From Parachitinimonas caeni (lineage in GTDB: Bacteria; Pseudomonadota; Gammaproteobacteria; Burkholderiales; Chitinimonadaceae), in NCBI RefSeq assembly GCF_030129945.1, contig NZ_JARRAF010000008.1:62001-126000 (forward strand): a stretch of DNA of 64,000 bases. Reading direction: 5' to 3'. Below, piece after piece: positions 53,929-63,605 of the stretch (its first letter is position 1; each line of letters starts with the position of its first letter). The position numbers were made by a program, and so were the translations under genes. The notes under the pieces were generated by a model, which did not search any database, was not told the origin of the DNA, and saw only the letters and a program-made list of their open reading frames with translations.

Positions 53929-55452
53929 ATGATGAAAACGGTACTGACTGCAGCCTTGTTTGCCATCGGCCTTTCAAGCTGCAGTGAAGCGGCAAGTCCG
54001 TCCAAGGTTCAGAACGTACCCACGCCGGCCCCCGCAGCGGCACTCCCCGCAGCAGCCAGCGCAACGCCACTGGTTACAGGACTTCCAGACTTCACCGCGC
54101 TGGTAGAGAAAGAAGGCAAAGCCGTTGTAAACATCAGCACCACACAAGTTATCCGCCGCAATCAGCGGCTTCAGCGATTTGAAGACGACGACGATGGATT
54201 TGACATTTTTCGTCGCTTCGGCTTCCCAGCCCCGCCACGTTCGCAACCCCAACCTCGCACAGAACGCGCGCAGTCACTTGGATCAGGCTTCATCATTGAA
54301 TCAGATGGTTACATCCTGACAAACGCTCACGTCATTGCCGATGCAGATGAAATCAAGGTCAAGCTGGCAGACAAACGTGAATTCAAGGCAAAAGTGATTG
54401 GCTCAGATGCCCGCACTGACGTCGCCGTACTCAAAATCGATGCCAAAAACTTACCCACCGTTGACCTTGGCTCAAGCCAGAAGCTGAAGGTCGGCGAATG
54501 GGTCGTTGCCATTGGCTCGCCCTACGGCCTGGAAAACACCGTGACAGCCGGCATCGTCAGCGCAACCAAGCGTGACCTGCCCGATGAAAGTTACGTTCAG
54601 ATGATCCAGACCGATGCCGCCGTTAACCCAGGCAACTCTGGCGGACCACTTTTCAACATGTACGGCGAGGTTATCGGTATCAATGCCCAGATTTACAGCC
54701 GCTCCGGCGGGTATATGGGCCTGTCCTTTGCTATCCCGATTGATGACGCCAAGCTTGTGGTCGAGCAACTGCGCGACAAAGGCAAAGTCACCCGAGGCCG
54801 CATTGGCGTCGGTATTCAGGAAGTCTCTCAAGACATGGCAACCGCACTTGGCCGGGACAACACAAATGGTGCCTTGATCAGCAATATCGAAGCCGATGGC
54901 CCGGCCGCCAAAGCCGGCTTGCAAAATGGCGACATCATTGTGAAATTCAACGGTCAGGGTATTGGCAAGTCATCCGACCTGCCTCGGATCGTCGGATCAG
55001 CCAAACCTGGCTCCAGCGTACCGGTCGAAGTCTGGCGCGACAAAGCCAGCAAGACCTTTACAATCAAAGTGGGCGAAATGGAACAAGCCTCGGAAGGCCG
55101 CTCCGCCGAACGTGAGTACCGCGGCAAGCAGCAGGAGAATGCTTTCAGCAAGCCGGGCCTGACTGTAGAACCAGCAGACCCACGCTTACTCAAGCAACTG
55201 AATCAAAGGCAATTTGACATCAAATTCGCCCTGCAGGTCCGCAATGTTGATGGCCCCGCAGCACGAGCAGGCATCCAGCCTGGTGACCTGATAGTTGGTG
55301 TTGGTAGCGACGAGCTTAAGTCGTTGAAGCAGCTGGAGGACGCCTTCAGCAAGGCCAAACCCGGCAGTGCTGTTGCCCTGCGGCTGATTCGCGGAGGACA
55401 GCTGTCACTATATGTTGCAGTGACCCTTCCCAAAAAAGGCGATGAAGAGTGA
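53929..55452 (+). CDS. mucD: DegP/MucD-type periplasmic serine protease
   Basis: 507 residues. The signal sequence ends in GLSSC (C18), which may be a lipobox. The trypsin-like domain has H134 (TNAHV), D164 (TDVAVL) and S237 (GNSGGP); two PDZ domains follow (about 305-395 and 430-505). It degrades misfolded envelope proteins. A 268-bp gap after rseB suggests its own promoter besides read-through. Its stop overlaps the glutaredoxin-like gene by GTGA. Confidence 0.95.
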   Translation: MMKTVLTAALFAIGLSSCSEAASPSKVQNVPTPAPAAALPAAASATPLVTGLPDFTALVEKEGKAVVNISTTQVIRRNQRLQRFEDDDDGFDIFRRFGFPAPPRSQPQPRTERAQSLGSGFIIESDGYILTNAHVIADADEIKVKLADKREFKAKVIGSDARTDVAVLKIDAKNLPTVDLGSSQKLKVGEWVVAIGSPYGLENTVTAGIVSATKRDLPDESYVQMIQTDAAVNPGNSGGPLFNMYGEVIGINAQIYSRSGGYMGLSFAIPIDDAKLVVEQLRDKGKVTRGRIGVGIQEVSQDMATALGRDNTNGALISNIEADGPAAKAGLQNGDIIVKFNGQGIGKSSDLPRIVGSAKPGSSVPVEVWRDKASKTFTIKVGEMEQASEGRSAEREYRGKQQENAFSKPGLTVEPADPRLLKQLNQRQFDIKFALQVRNVDGPAARAGIQPGDLIVGVGSDELKSLKQLEDAFSKAKPGSAVALRLIRGGQLSLYVAVTLPKKGDEE

Positions 55453-55700
55453 GCCTACCCAGACTCACCCTTTACGGCAGAGAGTACTGTAGCCTGTGCC
55501 AGGATATGCTGGCACAGCTACGTTCCCTGACAGATTCCCTGCAGTTTGAGTTGAATTGGGTGGATATTGACGATGAAGACGCTCTGGAAGACAAGTATGG
55601 ACAACTCGTACCAGCCTTGGTTGGCGAGCGCGAGGAAATTATCTGCTTCTACCACCTCAACCGACGGCAGTTAGATGCCTATCTGGGGAAAATCCGCTAG
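55449..55700 (+). CDS. Glutaredoxin-like protein
   Basis: 83 residues from a GTG overlapping the mucD stop. Thioredoxin-fold pattern LTLYGREYCSLCQDML with CxxC (C14, C17) and a cis-Pro in QLVPALV, as in glutaredoxin-family/DUF836 proteins commonly found between mucD and lepA in betaproteobacteria. Probably a cytoplasmic thiol redox protein; partner unknown. Confidence 0.85.
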   Translation: MSLPRLTLYGREYCSLCQDMLAQLRSLTDSLQFELNWVDIDDEDALEDKYGQLVPALVGEREEIICFYHLNRRQLDAYLGKIR

Positions 55701-55720
55701 AATCCGTGGTTTGTGAAAGT

Positions 55721-55745
55721 GGGCACGCACGACGTGCCCATTTTT
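55721..55745 (+). terminator. Hairpin with T-run between grx and lepA
   Basis: GGGCACG-CACGA-CGTGCCC (55721-55739) followed by ATTTTT, 31 bp before the lepA start. It has the form of an intrinsic terminator and could end the sigma-E operon or attenuate lepA. Confidence 0.75.
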
Positions 55746-55775
55746 CTTTGTCGCCTTCGTACTCACGCGCATCCT

Positions 55776-57569
55776 ATGAAACACATACGCAACTTCTCGA
55801 TCATTGCTCACATTGACCACGGCAAATCCACCCTGGCGGACCGTTTCATCCAATTCTGCGGCGGGCTGGAACTTCGCGAAATGAGCGAACAGGTTCTTGA
55901 TTCGATGGATATCGAGAAGGAGCGCGGCATTACCATCAAAGCCCAGACCGCCGCCCTGCAATACAAGGCTCGGGATGGGGAAATCTACAACCTGAACCTC
56001 ATTGACACCCCTGGCCACGTTGACTTCAGCTATGAAGTCAGTCGATCGCTAGCAGCCTGCGAAGGTGCTCTGCTGGTCGTTGATGCCTCACAAGGGGTTG
56101 AAGCCCAAACAGTAGCCAACTGCTATACCGCCATTGAACAGGGTGTAGAAGTTGTTGCGGTACTTAACAAGATCGACCTACCTGCCGCCGAGCCTGAACG
56201 CGTCATTGAAGAAATCGAAGATATTGTCGGTATCGAAGCCACCGATGCGGTACGCGCCTCTGCCAAAAATGGCATCGGCATCGAAGACATTCTGGAAGCA
56301 GTGGTCGCAAAAGTCCCTGCGCCAGAAGGTAATCCAGAAGGCCCGCTCAAAGCACTGATTATCGACTCCTGGTTCGATAACTACGTCGGCGTCGTCATGT
56401 TGGTGCGGGTAGTGGACGGCGAGATCAAGCCCAAAGACAAGCTTCTATTCATGTCAACCAAGGCACAGCACCTGTGCGAACAGGTCGGCGTGTTTACCCC
56501 TAAGTCCATGCAACGTGACGCTTTGAAGGCTGGCGAAGTTGGTTTCGTCATTGCTGGCATCAAGGAACTCGCCTCCGCCAAAGTTGGCGATACCATTACC
56601 CACGTCAAGCCTGCTGCAACTGACCCTCTACCGGGCTTCAAAGAAGTCAAATCGCAGGTCTTTGCAGGCTTGTATCCCGTAGAGTCTCACGACTATGACG
56701 CATTACGCGATAGTCTGGAGAAACTGAAACTCAACGACGCATCCCTGCATTTTGAACCGGAAGTTTCCCAAGCACTCGGCTTTGGCTTCCGCTGTGGCTT
56801 TCTTGGCTTGCTGCATCTGGAAATTGTACAGGAGCGGCTGGAGCGTGAATTCGACATGGATCTCATTACCACTGCACCGACAGTGGTTTACCAGGTCCTG
56901 ATGAAAGATGGCGAATTACTCGAAGTCGAAAATCCTTCTCGCCTACCTGATCTATCCAAAATTGACGAGATTCGTGAACCGATTATTACTGCCACAATTC
57001 TGGTACCACAGGACTATGTTGGCGCAGTCATGACCCTATGCAATCAAAAGCGGGGTGCACAACGTAATATGCAATACATGGGCAGGCAGGTCATGCTGAC
57101 CTATGACTTGCCAATGGCCGAGGTTGTCATGGATTTCTTTGACAAACTCAAGTCTGTCAGCCGTGGGTACGCCTCACTTGATTACGATTTCAAAGAATTC
57201 CGGGCTGATGACCTGGTGAAACTAGATGTGCTCGTTAATAGCGAACGAGTCGATGCATTGAGTTTGATCGTTCACCGTGCAACCAGTATTTATCGTGGTC
57301 GTGAATTGGTTTCAAAAATGCGCGAGTTAATTCCGCGCCAGATGTTTGATATTGCCATTCAGGCGGCAATTGGTGCACATATTATTGCCCGGGAAACCGT
57401 CAAGGCTATGCGCAAAGATGTATTGGCCAAATGTTATGGTGGCGATATTACTCGAAAGAAAAAGCTGCTGGAGAAACAGAAAGCCGGTAAAAAGCGCATG
57501 AAGCAGGTCGGGAATGTTGAAATTCCACAAGAAGCTTTCCTAGCCATTCTGCAAGTGAGTGACAAATAA
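55776..57569 (+). CDS. lepA: Elongation factor 4 (LepA)
   Basis: 597 residues from ATG 55776. GTPase motifs [22 protein letters not shown] and NKIDLP; C-terminal LepA-specific domain with [16 protein letters not shown]. Ribosome-associated GTPase that acts on stalled or misplaced ribosomes. lepB begins at the next base after its stop. Confidence 0.98.
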   Translation: MKHIRNFSIIAHIDHGKSTLADRFIQFCGGLELREMSEQVLDSMDIEKERGITIKAQTAALQYKARDGEIYNLNLIDTPGHVDFSYEVSRSLAACEGALLVVDASQGVEAQTVANCYTAIEQGVEVVAVLNKIDLPAAEPERVIEEIEDIVGIEATDAVRASAKNGIGIEDILEAVVAKVPAPEGNPEGPLKALIIDSWFDNYVGVVMLVRVVDGEIKPKDKLLFMSTKAQHLCEQVGVFTPKSMQRDALKAGEVGFVIAGIKELASAKVGDTITHVKPAATDPLPGFKEVKSQVFAGLYPVESHDYDALRDSLEKLKLNDASLHFEPEVSQALGFGFRCGFLGLLHLEIVQERLEREFDMDLITTAPTVVYQVLMKDGELLEVENPSRLPDLSKIDEIREPIITATILVPQDYVGAVMTLCNQKRGAQRNMQYMGRQVMLTYDLPMAEVVMDFFDKLKSVSRGYASLDYDFKEFRADDLVKLDVLVNSERVDALSLIVHRATSIYRGRELVSKMRELIPRQMFDIAIQAAIGAHIIARETVKAMRKDVLAKCYGGDITRKKKLLEKQKAGKKRMKQVGNVEIPQEAFLAILQVSDK

Positions 57570-58544
57570 ATGAACTGGAATTTGGTATCCATAGCTGCTG
57601 CAGTGGTGGGACCGGGACTGATTATCGCGTCCCGCAAATCCAGCAAGCCCATTTTTGATGCGGAACAGCTTACTACCACAGCATTTATCGGATACTTCAT
57701 GCTCCTGGCTGGCGGCTGGGGGGTGTCTTCGCTCTTTTTTAATGCCAGTGACACTTTTTTTGTCATGACCCTGGTGCCTGCACTAATGGCAATCGCCGCA
57801 AAAACTCGCGGCTATCAGGCAAAAGCCAATACCAAACCATTGCCAGATTGGGCGGCCTTTGCATTGGCAAATTTTGCAGTATTACTGGCGATTGGGGTTC
57901 TAAAGCAATTTATCGTCGAACCTCTGCGCGTTCCTTCCAGCTCAATGCGGCCCAATTTGATTGTGGGTGACTTCATTCTGACCAGCAAGTTTAGTTATGG
58001 TATACGCCTGCCATTTTCCAATCAGGTCATCTTACCGATTGGCAATCCGGCAAGGGGCGATGTCATGGTATTCAGATACCCCAACGATCCAACCACCAAC
58101 TTTGTGAAACGTGTAATTGGCTTGCCTGGTGACACGGTCGAATATCGGGAGAAACGCCTGACTGTCAATGGTAAAGCCGTCCCAACCCAATCTGACGGCG
58201 AATACAGCTACATTGGTGACAGTGGTCGCCCCACGACTTCCAAGCAGTTTCTTGAGCAGCTAGGCACCCACCGTTACCCAACACTCAATCTGCCCTTGAA
58301 TCCGACGCTTAATCCGCTCGCTGTTCAAGACTTTCCGGGCCGGGAAAAAAATTGCAAATATTCTTTTGAAGGTTTTGCCTGCACCGTACCGGCTGGACAT
58401 TATTTAGCCCTGGGAGATAACCGAGATGAAAGTGCAGATAGTCGTTATTGGGGATTTGTCCCAGAAAAATACATCGTCGGCCGAGCATTTTTGATCGGCT
58501 GGAGTATTGGCGACTTCAAACGCCTGGGTCATCAGATAAATTAA
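57570..58544 (+). CDS. lepB: Signal peptidase I, first copy
   Basis: 324 residues. N-terminal membrane helices, then the catalytic region: Ser S125 in PSSSMRP and Lys K180 in NFVKRVIGLPGD, with ALGDNRDESADSRYWGFVP. Cleaves Sec signal peptides at the periplasmic face. Starts directly after the lepA stop, the classical lepA-lepB pair. A second signal peptidase gene follows 24 bp later. Confidence 0.96.
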   Translation: MNWNLVSIAAAVVGPGLIIASRKSSKPIFDAEQLTTTAFIGYFMLLAGGWGVSSLFFNASDTFFVMTLVPALMAIAAKTRGYQAKANTKPLPDWAAFALANFAVLLAIGVLKQFIVEPLRVPSSSMRPNLIVGDFILTSKFSYGIRLPFSNQVILPIGNPARGDVMVFRYPNDPTTNFVKRVIGLPGDTVEYREKRLTVNGKAVPTQSDGEYSYIGDSGRPTTSKQFLEQLGTHRYPTLNLPLNPTLNPLAVQDFPGREKNCKYSFEGFACTVPAGHYLALGDNRDESADSRYWGFVPEKYIVGRAFLIGWSIGDFKRLGHQIN

Positions 58545-58568
58545 AATAACGTCAATTACACAGCTATC

Positions 58569-59537
58569 ATGAATTGGATATACATTTTTATTGGTGCGAT
58601 TTTCATCGGCGCCGTATTGGCAATCCAGGGCCAAAAAAGTGAGCGCAAAGGCAATGAGCCTCCTCCATTAGTCCAAAGTGGCTATCTGGCAATCGTAATC
58701 GGAATTTTTGGTTTGCTTGCCCAGGTATTAACTCTTAGTGCTGTTTTATTGATATTCGTGGTGGCTTCTGGAATCATTGCCGCTATAGAGAAATTCATGT
58801 TAGCCCCCAAACGGGCGGCAAGCAGCCCCCAACCAGATTGGGTTGAATACGGGTCAGGTTTATTTCCGATTCTTTTAGTTGTCTTTCTATTACGCTCATT
58901 CCTGATTGAACCTTTTCAGATTCCATCCAGTTCTATGCGCCCTGGCTTGGTTGTTGGGGATTTTATTCTTGTCAACAAATTCACCTACGGAATTCGAGTA
59001 CCGGTACTTAACAATATTTTGATCTCAGTAAACAAGCCTGCCCACGGCGATGTAATGGTATTTATTAATCCAAAGAACACCTCCCAAAACTATATTAAAC
59101 GCGTCATCGGACTGCCTGGTGACAAGGTGGAATACAAGAATAAGCAGCTTAGCATCAATGGCAAACCCGTCCCTCGAGAGGAAGGGCCTGCATATTCCTA
59201 CATGGAGCAGGATAGAGGCTTGCAGGCACTGACCACTCATAGCTTCTATGAGAATTTTGAAGGGAAACATTATGCGACCCTAATCAGGCCAGATGCGCCA
59301 ACCTACGATCTTGGGCAAGTTCAGAGCTTTTCAAATCGTGACAACTGTCAATACAATGACGATGGGTTTAGCTGCGTTGTTCCATCCAACCACTACTTTA
59401 TGATGGGTGACAATCGGGATGGCAGCCTCGATAGCCGCTACTGGGGATTTGTCCCTGATGATCACATCGTAGGCAAGGCTTTCTTTATCTGGCTCAGTCT
59501 GGCCGATTTCGGCCGAATTGGCACCGTAATCCGTTGA
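58569..59537 (+). CDS. Signal peptidase I, second copy
   Basis: 322 residues, a diverged tandem paralogue of the preceding gene. Catalytic Ser S122 (PSSSMRP) and Lys K177 (YIKRVIGLPGD) are kept, as is MGDNRDGSLDSRYWGFVPDD. The N-terminal membrane helices differ strongly. Both copies therefore look active. Visible DNA is more AT-rich than most of the window. Confidence 0.94.
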   Translation: MNWIYIFIGAIFIGAVLAIQGQKSERKGNEPPPLVQSGYLAIVIGIFGLLAQVLTLSAVLLIFVVASGIIAAIEKFMLAPKRAASSPQPDWVEYGSGLFPILLVVFLLRSFLIEPFQIPSSSMRPGLVVGDFILVNKFTYGIRVPVLNNILISVNKPAHGDVMVFINPKNTSQNYIKRVIGLPGDKVEYKNKQLSINGKPVPREEGPAYSYMEQDRGLQALTTHSFYENFEGKHYATLIRPDAPTYDLGQVQSFSNRDNCQYNDDGFSCVVPSNHYFMMGDNRDGSLDSRYWGFVPDDHIVGKAFFIWLSLADFGRIGTVIR

Positions 59538-59552
59538 CAGGAGTTATTCAAA

Positions 59553-59915
59553 GTGCGCAAACAGCTTGGATTCAGTTTCACTAATTTTATCCTGATCGCC
59601 ATTGTTGCAGCTTTTCTGGTTCTGACTTTCTTTAAAGTCGTTCCCGTTTACTCGGAATATTTCTCGATCAAATCGGCGATCGGTAAAGTTTCAAAAGAAA
59701 AGTCTGGTGCCCCAATGGCAGATATTCGACAGGCATTCGATCGCTATGCAGAAATTGAGTACTTCAAATCTGTAAAGGGAGAAGACTTGGAAATCCTTCA
59801 GGAAAATGGTGCCGTTAGCATCAGCGTTGAATATCAAAAGAAGGTGCCACTGGTTGCGAATATTAGCCTGCTGTTCGATTTCCGAATCGAAGACAAAGGC
59901 AAAGGCGGAGAGTAA
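59553..59915 (+). CDS. DUF4845 membrane protein
   Basis: 120 residues from a GTG. One N-terminal helix (LGFSFTNFILIAIVAAFLVLTFFKVVPVY) and a small extracytoplasmic domain (YSEYFSIKSAIGKV... KKVPLVANISLLFDFRIED), as in DUF4845 proteins encoded between lepB and rnc. Function unknown; possibly linked to secretion or pilin-like assembly. Confidence 0.85.
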   Translation: MRKQLGFSFTNFILIAIVAAFLVLTFFKVVPVYSEYFSIKSAIGKVSKEKSGAPMADIRQAFDRYAEIEYFKSVKGEDLEILQENGAVSISVEYQKKVPLVANISLLFDFRIEDKGKGGE

Positions 59916-59923
59916 TCATACAA

Positions 59924-60610
59924 GTGAATCTAGACATTTCTCGCCTACTGCAGCTTCTGGGCCATCAATTTTCAACGCCCAGTTTGCTTCAGCAAGCATT
60001 AACACACCGAAGCTTTGGCCAGCCGCATAACGAGCGGCTGGAATTTCTTGGTGACGCCATTCTCAGTGCAGTATCCGCGCGTTTGCTTTTCGATGCTTTT
60101 CCACGTATGTCAGAAGGAGAGCTTTCGCGCCTTCGTGCAAGCCTTGTCAAAAAGGAGTCTTTGGCCGAGCTTGCTTCTGAGCTTGGCTTGGGCAGCCTGA
60201 TGTGGATGGGCGAAGGAGAAGTGAAAAGTGGCGGACAGAAGCGCCCATCTATCCTTGCAGATGCTTTGGAGGCCATTTTTGCGGCAGTGTATCTGGATGC
60301 TGGCTACGAAGCTGCATATCAAGTCATAAGCCGGGTCTTGCGCCCCAAGATCGAACAGCTGGATCCGGAGACGCACGGCAAAGACCCCAAGACCCGTTTA
60401 CAGGAATGGCTTCAGGCCCATCGCCACCCGTTACCAGAGTATTTGATACTCCATCAGAAAGGCGATGCGCACGACCAGCAGTTTGAAGTTGAATGCCGAC
60501 TGCCAGGACTATCCATCGTCAGTCGAGGACATGGCCCTAGCCGTCGCGCTGCGGAACAGGTTGCGGCGGAGGTTGCTTTGTCTTCACTCCCCAGAAGCCC
60601 CAAGCGTTAA
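59924..60610 (+). CDS. rnc: Ribonuclease III
   Basis: 228 residues from GTG 59924. RNase III signature [12 protein letters not shown], a second acidic site in [15 protein letters not shown], and a C-terminal double-stranded-RNA-binding domain ([20 protein letters not shown]... [18 protein letters not shown]). Processes rRNA and structured RNAs; long hairpins from the repeat family in this window would be natural substrates (inference). Confidence 0.97.
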   Translation: MNLDISRLLQLLGHQFSTPSLLQQALTHRSFGQPHNERLEFLGDAILSAVSARLLFDAFPRMSEGELSRLRASLVKKESLAELASELGLGSLMWMGEGEVKSGGQKRPSILADALEAIFAAVYLDAGYEAAYQVISRVLRPKIEQLDPETHGKDPKTRLQEWLQAHRHPLPEYLILHQKGDAHDQQFEVECRLPGLSIVSRGHGPSRRAAEQVAAEVALSSLPRSPKR

Positions 60611-60636
60611 TACTTGCACGTTGCTATCGGATTTAC

Positions 60637-61536
60637 ATGACAGACCCCACTACCCCTTCTTATCGCGCCGGATTCCTGGCTATCGTTGGCCGCCCCAATG
60701 TCGGCAAGTCGACCTTGCTCAATCAATTGGTTGGACAGAAGCTCAGCATCACGTCGAATAAGGCACAGACCACACGTCATCGTATTACGGGTATCCGTAC
60801 CGATGCTGACGCACAATGGGTGTTTGTTGATACTCCCGGCTTTCAGACCAAGTATCGCAGTGCTTTGAATCAAGCAATGAATCGGGGCGTAACCACCACT
60901 TTGCAGGACGTGGACGTAGTGCTCTTCGTGATTGAAGCCTTGCGCTTTGATCAGAAGGACCGGGACGTACTAAAGCTTTTGCCGAAGAACCGACCTGTCG
61001 TACTGGTTATCAATAAAGTCGATGAGTTGGAAAAGAAAGACGCCCTGCTACCGTTTATCGAGAAAATTGCCAAAGAGTTCGACTTTCAAGCCATCGTCCC
61101 TGTGTCTGCACAGAAGGAGATGCGGCTAGATGTACTGCTTGATGCCATCCGCCCACTATTGCCTGAAGGTGAGCTGATCTACCCGGAAGATCAAGTTACA
61201 GATCGCAGTGAACGATTTCTTGCCGCAGAGTTGATTCGGGAAAAGATCTTCCGATTGCTCGGCGACGAGCTGCCCTATTCAACCACGGTTGAAATCGAGA
61301 AGTTCGAACTCGAAGGGGCAATGAAGAAGATCTACGCATCCATACTGGTTGATCGTCCCAACCAGAAGGCCATTCTTATCGGCAAGAATGGCGAAAAGCT
61401 CAAGCGTATTGCCAGCGAAGCGCGTACAGACATGGAAGTCATGTTTGACTGCAAGGTGTACTTGCAAGTCTGGATCAAAGTCAAAAGCGGTTGGGCTGAT
61501 GACACCCGATTGATTCGCCAATATGGCTACGAGTAA
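60637..61536 (+). CDS. era: GTPase Era
   Basis: 299 residues. GTPase motifs [14 protein letters not shown] and NKVD; C-terminal KH domain with [12 protein letters not shown]. Binds 16S rRNA and is needed for 30S assembly. Its end overlaps recO by 14 bp. Confidence 0.98.
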   Translation: MTDPTTPSYRAGFLAIVGRPNVGKSTLLNQLVGQKLSITSNKAQTTRHRITGIRTDADAQWVFVDTPGFQTKYRSALNQAMNRGVTTTLQDVDVVLFVIEALRFDQKDRDVLKLLPKNRPVVLVINKVDELEKKDALLPFIEKIAKEFDFQAIVPVSAQKEMRLDVLLDAIRPLLPEGELIYPEDQVTDRSERFLAAELIREKIFRLLGDELPYSTTVEIEKFELEGAMKKIYASILVDRPNQKAILIGKNGEKLKRIASEARTDMEVMFDCKVYLQVWIKVKSGWADDTRLIRQYGYE

Positions 61537-62245
61537 GCGGGTCGAATCCGCCAGCACCTTTCTGCTCCATCACTATCCCTACCGGGAAACCAGCCTCATC
61601 ATTGATGTATTCAGCCGCGAACATGGCCGCCACAGTCTGGTGGCCAGAGGTGCCCGGCGACCACGAGCCGCATTGAGGGGCCTTTTGCTGGCCTTTCAGC
61701 CCTTGCTGCTGTCGTGGTTTGGCAATAACGAGCTAAAGACCCTGCACTCTGCTGAATGGCAGGGAGGCGTTCCACAACTCACCGGCCGCGCTCTGATGTG
61801 CGGCTTTTATCTGAACGAACTTCTCATCAAGCTTCTTCCTCGCGAAGACCCGCATCCCGAAATCTTTGATGCCTATGAGAAGGCGATCAAAGCACTTGCT
61901 CGCGGCGCCAGCAGCGAACTAGAACCCACCCTTCGTTGCTTTGAACTTGCACTGCTGGCAGGTCTGGGTTACGCACCGACCTTGCAACTCGATAGTACCG
62001 GCAAACCGATTGAAGCATCCCGCAGCTATTGCTTTGTGCCAGAACAAGGGGCGCACGCAGAAATCCGTATTGAGACAGGGGTGACGATTGCAGGGCAATC
62101 CTTGCTCGACATGGCGGTTGGCGATTACCGTTCACCCTTGACTCTACAACAAAGCAAGCTTTTAATGCGCAGCCTGCTTACTCAGTTACTGGGTGATGCA
62201 CCACTGTATACACGTCGCCTGTTGCAAGACCTGCAGAGCCTGTAA
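61523..62245 (+). CDS. recO: DNA repair protein RecO
   Basis: 240 residues from ATG 61523, inside the era tail. N-terminal OB-fold ([24 protein letters not shown]... [13 protein letters not shown]), then the helical domain with [26 protein letters not shown]. Helps RecR load RecA on SSB-coated DNA. The zinc-finger cysteines seen in some family members are absent. Confidence 0.95.
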   Translation: MATSKRVESASTFLLHHYPYRETSLIIDVFSREHGRHSLVARGARRPRAALRGLLLAFQPLLLSWFGNNELKTLHSAEWQGGVPQLTGRALMCGFYLNELLIKLLPREDPHPEIFDAYEKAIKALARGASSELEPTLRCFELALLAGLGYAPTLQLDSTGKPIEASRSYCFVPEQGAHAEIRIETGVTIAGQSLLDMAVGDYRSPLTLQQSKLLMRSLLTQLLGDAPLYTRRLLQDLQSL

Positions 62246-62473
62246 GCACTACTACCCTCCCGACAGGTCAACCGCCAACGATACCGGCAAGTGGTAGATA
62301 TTCAGTACCCGAAGATCTTTAGCAGCGAGTGAGTCATGGGGTCACTGCCCGAGCGAACTTTGAGCCAAGGCGATCAAGCATGCCGATCAGCACACGCAGG
62401 TGATGGCGGCATCGGCCTCTCCGCCGCCAGACTCGCACAGCCCAGATATTCAGAATCAACAGAGGAGACACGG

Positions 62474-63205
62474 ATGATTGCCCTTGGCGTCAACATTGAT
62501 CATGTCGCTACACTGCGGCAAGCGCGCGGCACCATCTATCCCAGTCCGACCCAGGCTGCACTTATCGCAGAATCCGCTGGAGCAGACCTCATTACCTTGC
62601 ATTTACGGGAAGATCGACGCCACATTGTCGACAACGACGTCTTCGTTATGCGGGCGGCTTTGCAAACCCGCATGAACCTGGAAATGGCCGTTACCGACGA
62701 GATGCTCGAAATCGCCCTGCGCGTAAAACCTCAGGATGTCTGTCTGGTGCCAGAACGGCGCGAGGAACGCACCACTGAGGGGGGACTGGATGTTGTGCGT
62801 CACTACAATCGTGTCAAGGATTTCACGCGAACCTTGCAGGATGCGGGCATTCGGGTCTCCCTTTTTATCGCCCCAGACGAAGAAGCGCTGCGTGCAGCGC
62901 ATGAGTTGGGTGCCCCAGTAGTCGAATTGCATACCGGCGCCTACGCAGAATCGCATGGCGAAGCCATGCAGCAGGAGCTTAGCCGCATCAAGGCCGCCGC
63001 TACGCTGGGGGATGACCTTGGCTTAGTCGTCAATGCGGGACATGGGCTCAACTATCACAACGTCCAACCGATCGCCGCCATACCAAGTATCCGAGAACTC
63101 AATATCGGCCACGCCATTATTGCCCAGGCAATCTGGGTAGGTCTGGCGGACGCTGTTCGAAGCATGAAAGCGCTCATGCGCGAAGCGCAGCAAATGCGGG
63201 GGTAG
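62474..63205 (+). CDS. pdxJ: Pyridoxine 5'-phosphate synthase
   Basis: 243 residues from ATG 62474, with GAGGAG upstream; the frame is open to 62336. Typical: [44 protein letters not shown] and [11 protein letters not shown]. Makes pyridoxine phosphate in vitamin B6 synthesis. acpS follows 4 bp later. Confidence 0.97.
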   Translation: MIALGVNIDHVATLRQARGTIYPSPTQAALIAESAGADLITLHLREDRRHIVDNDVFVMRAALQTRMNLEMAVTDEMLEIALRVKPQDVCLVPERREERTTEGGLDVVRHYNRVKDFTRTLQDAGIRVSLFIAPDEEALRAAHELGAPVVELHTGAYAESHGEAMQQELSRIKAAATLGDDLGLVVNAGHGLNYHNVQPIAAIPSIRELNIGHAIIAQAIWVGLADAVRSMKALMREAQQMRG

Positions 63206-63209
63206 TTGA

Positions 63210-63605
63210 ATGATCTACGGCATTGGAACCGATCTAGTAGAGAACGCCCGCATTGCGGAGCTTTATGAAAAATACGGCGACCGCTTCCTCGGGCAAATCC
63301 TGACCGAGGCGGAACGGGCGGAGTTTGTACAGGCCAAACAACCCGTTGCCTTTCTGGCCAAGCGATTCGCCGCCAAGGAAGCCTTCGCCAAAGCACTGGG
63401 AACGGGGATACGGCACCCGGTTTCATTTGGCAAGATCGGTGTCGGCCACGAGAAAGGGGGGCGCCCCCTGCTGCAATTTGATGATTCAGTGCGCGATTTG
63501 ATGGCTGAACGTGGCGTCAGCCGGGCTCACTTGAGTATTTCGGATGAACACAGCATGACCGCTGCGTTTGTCGTACTGGAAGCAAGCCAGGGAGTATCAG
63601 CGTGA
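63210..63605 (+). CDS. acpS: Holo-[acyl-carrier-protein] synthase
   Basis: 131 residues: IYGIGTDLVENARI with the Mg-binding Asp and RFAAKEAFAKALGTG with the catalytic Glu. Transfers phosphopantetheine from CoA to acyl carrier protein. GTGA overlap with nagZ. Confidence 0.96.
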   Translation: MIYGIGTDLVENARIAELYEKYGDRFLGQILTEAERAEFVQAKQPVAFLAKRFAAKEAFAKALGTGIRHPVSFGKIGVGHEKGGRPLLQFDDSVRDLMAERGVSRAHLSISDEHSMTAAFVVLEASQGVSA

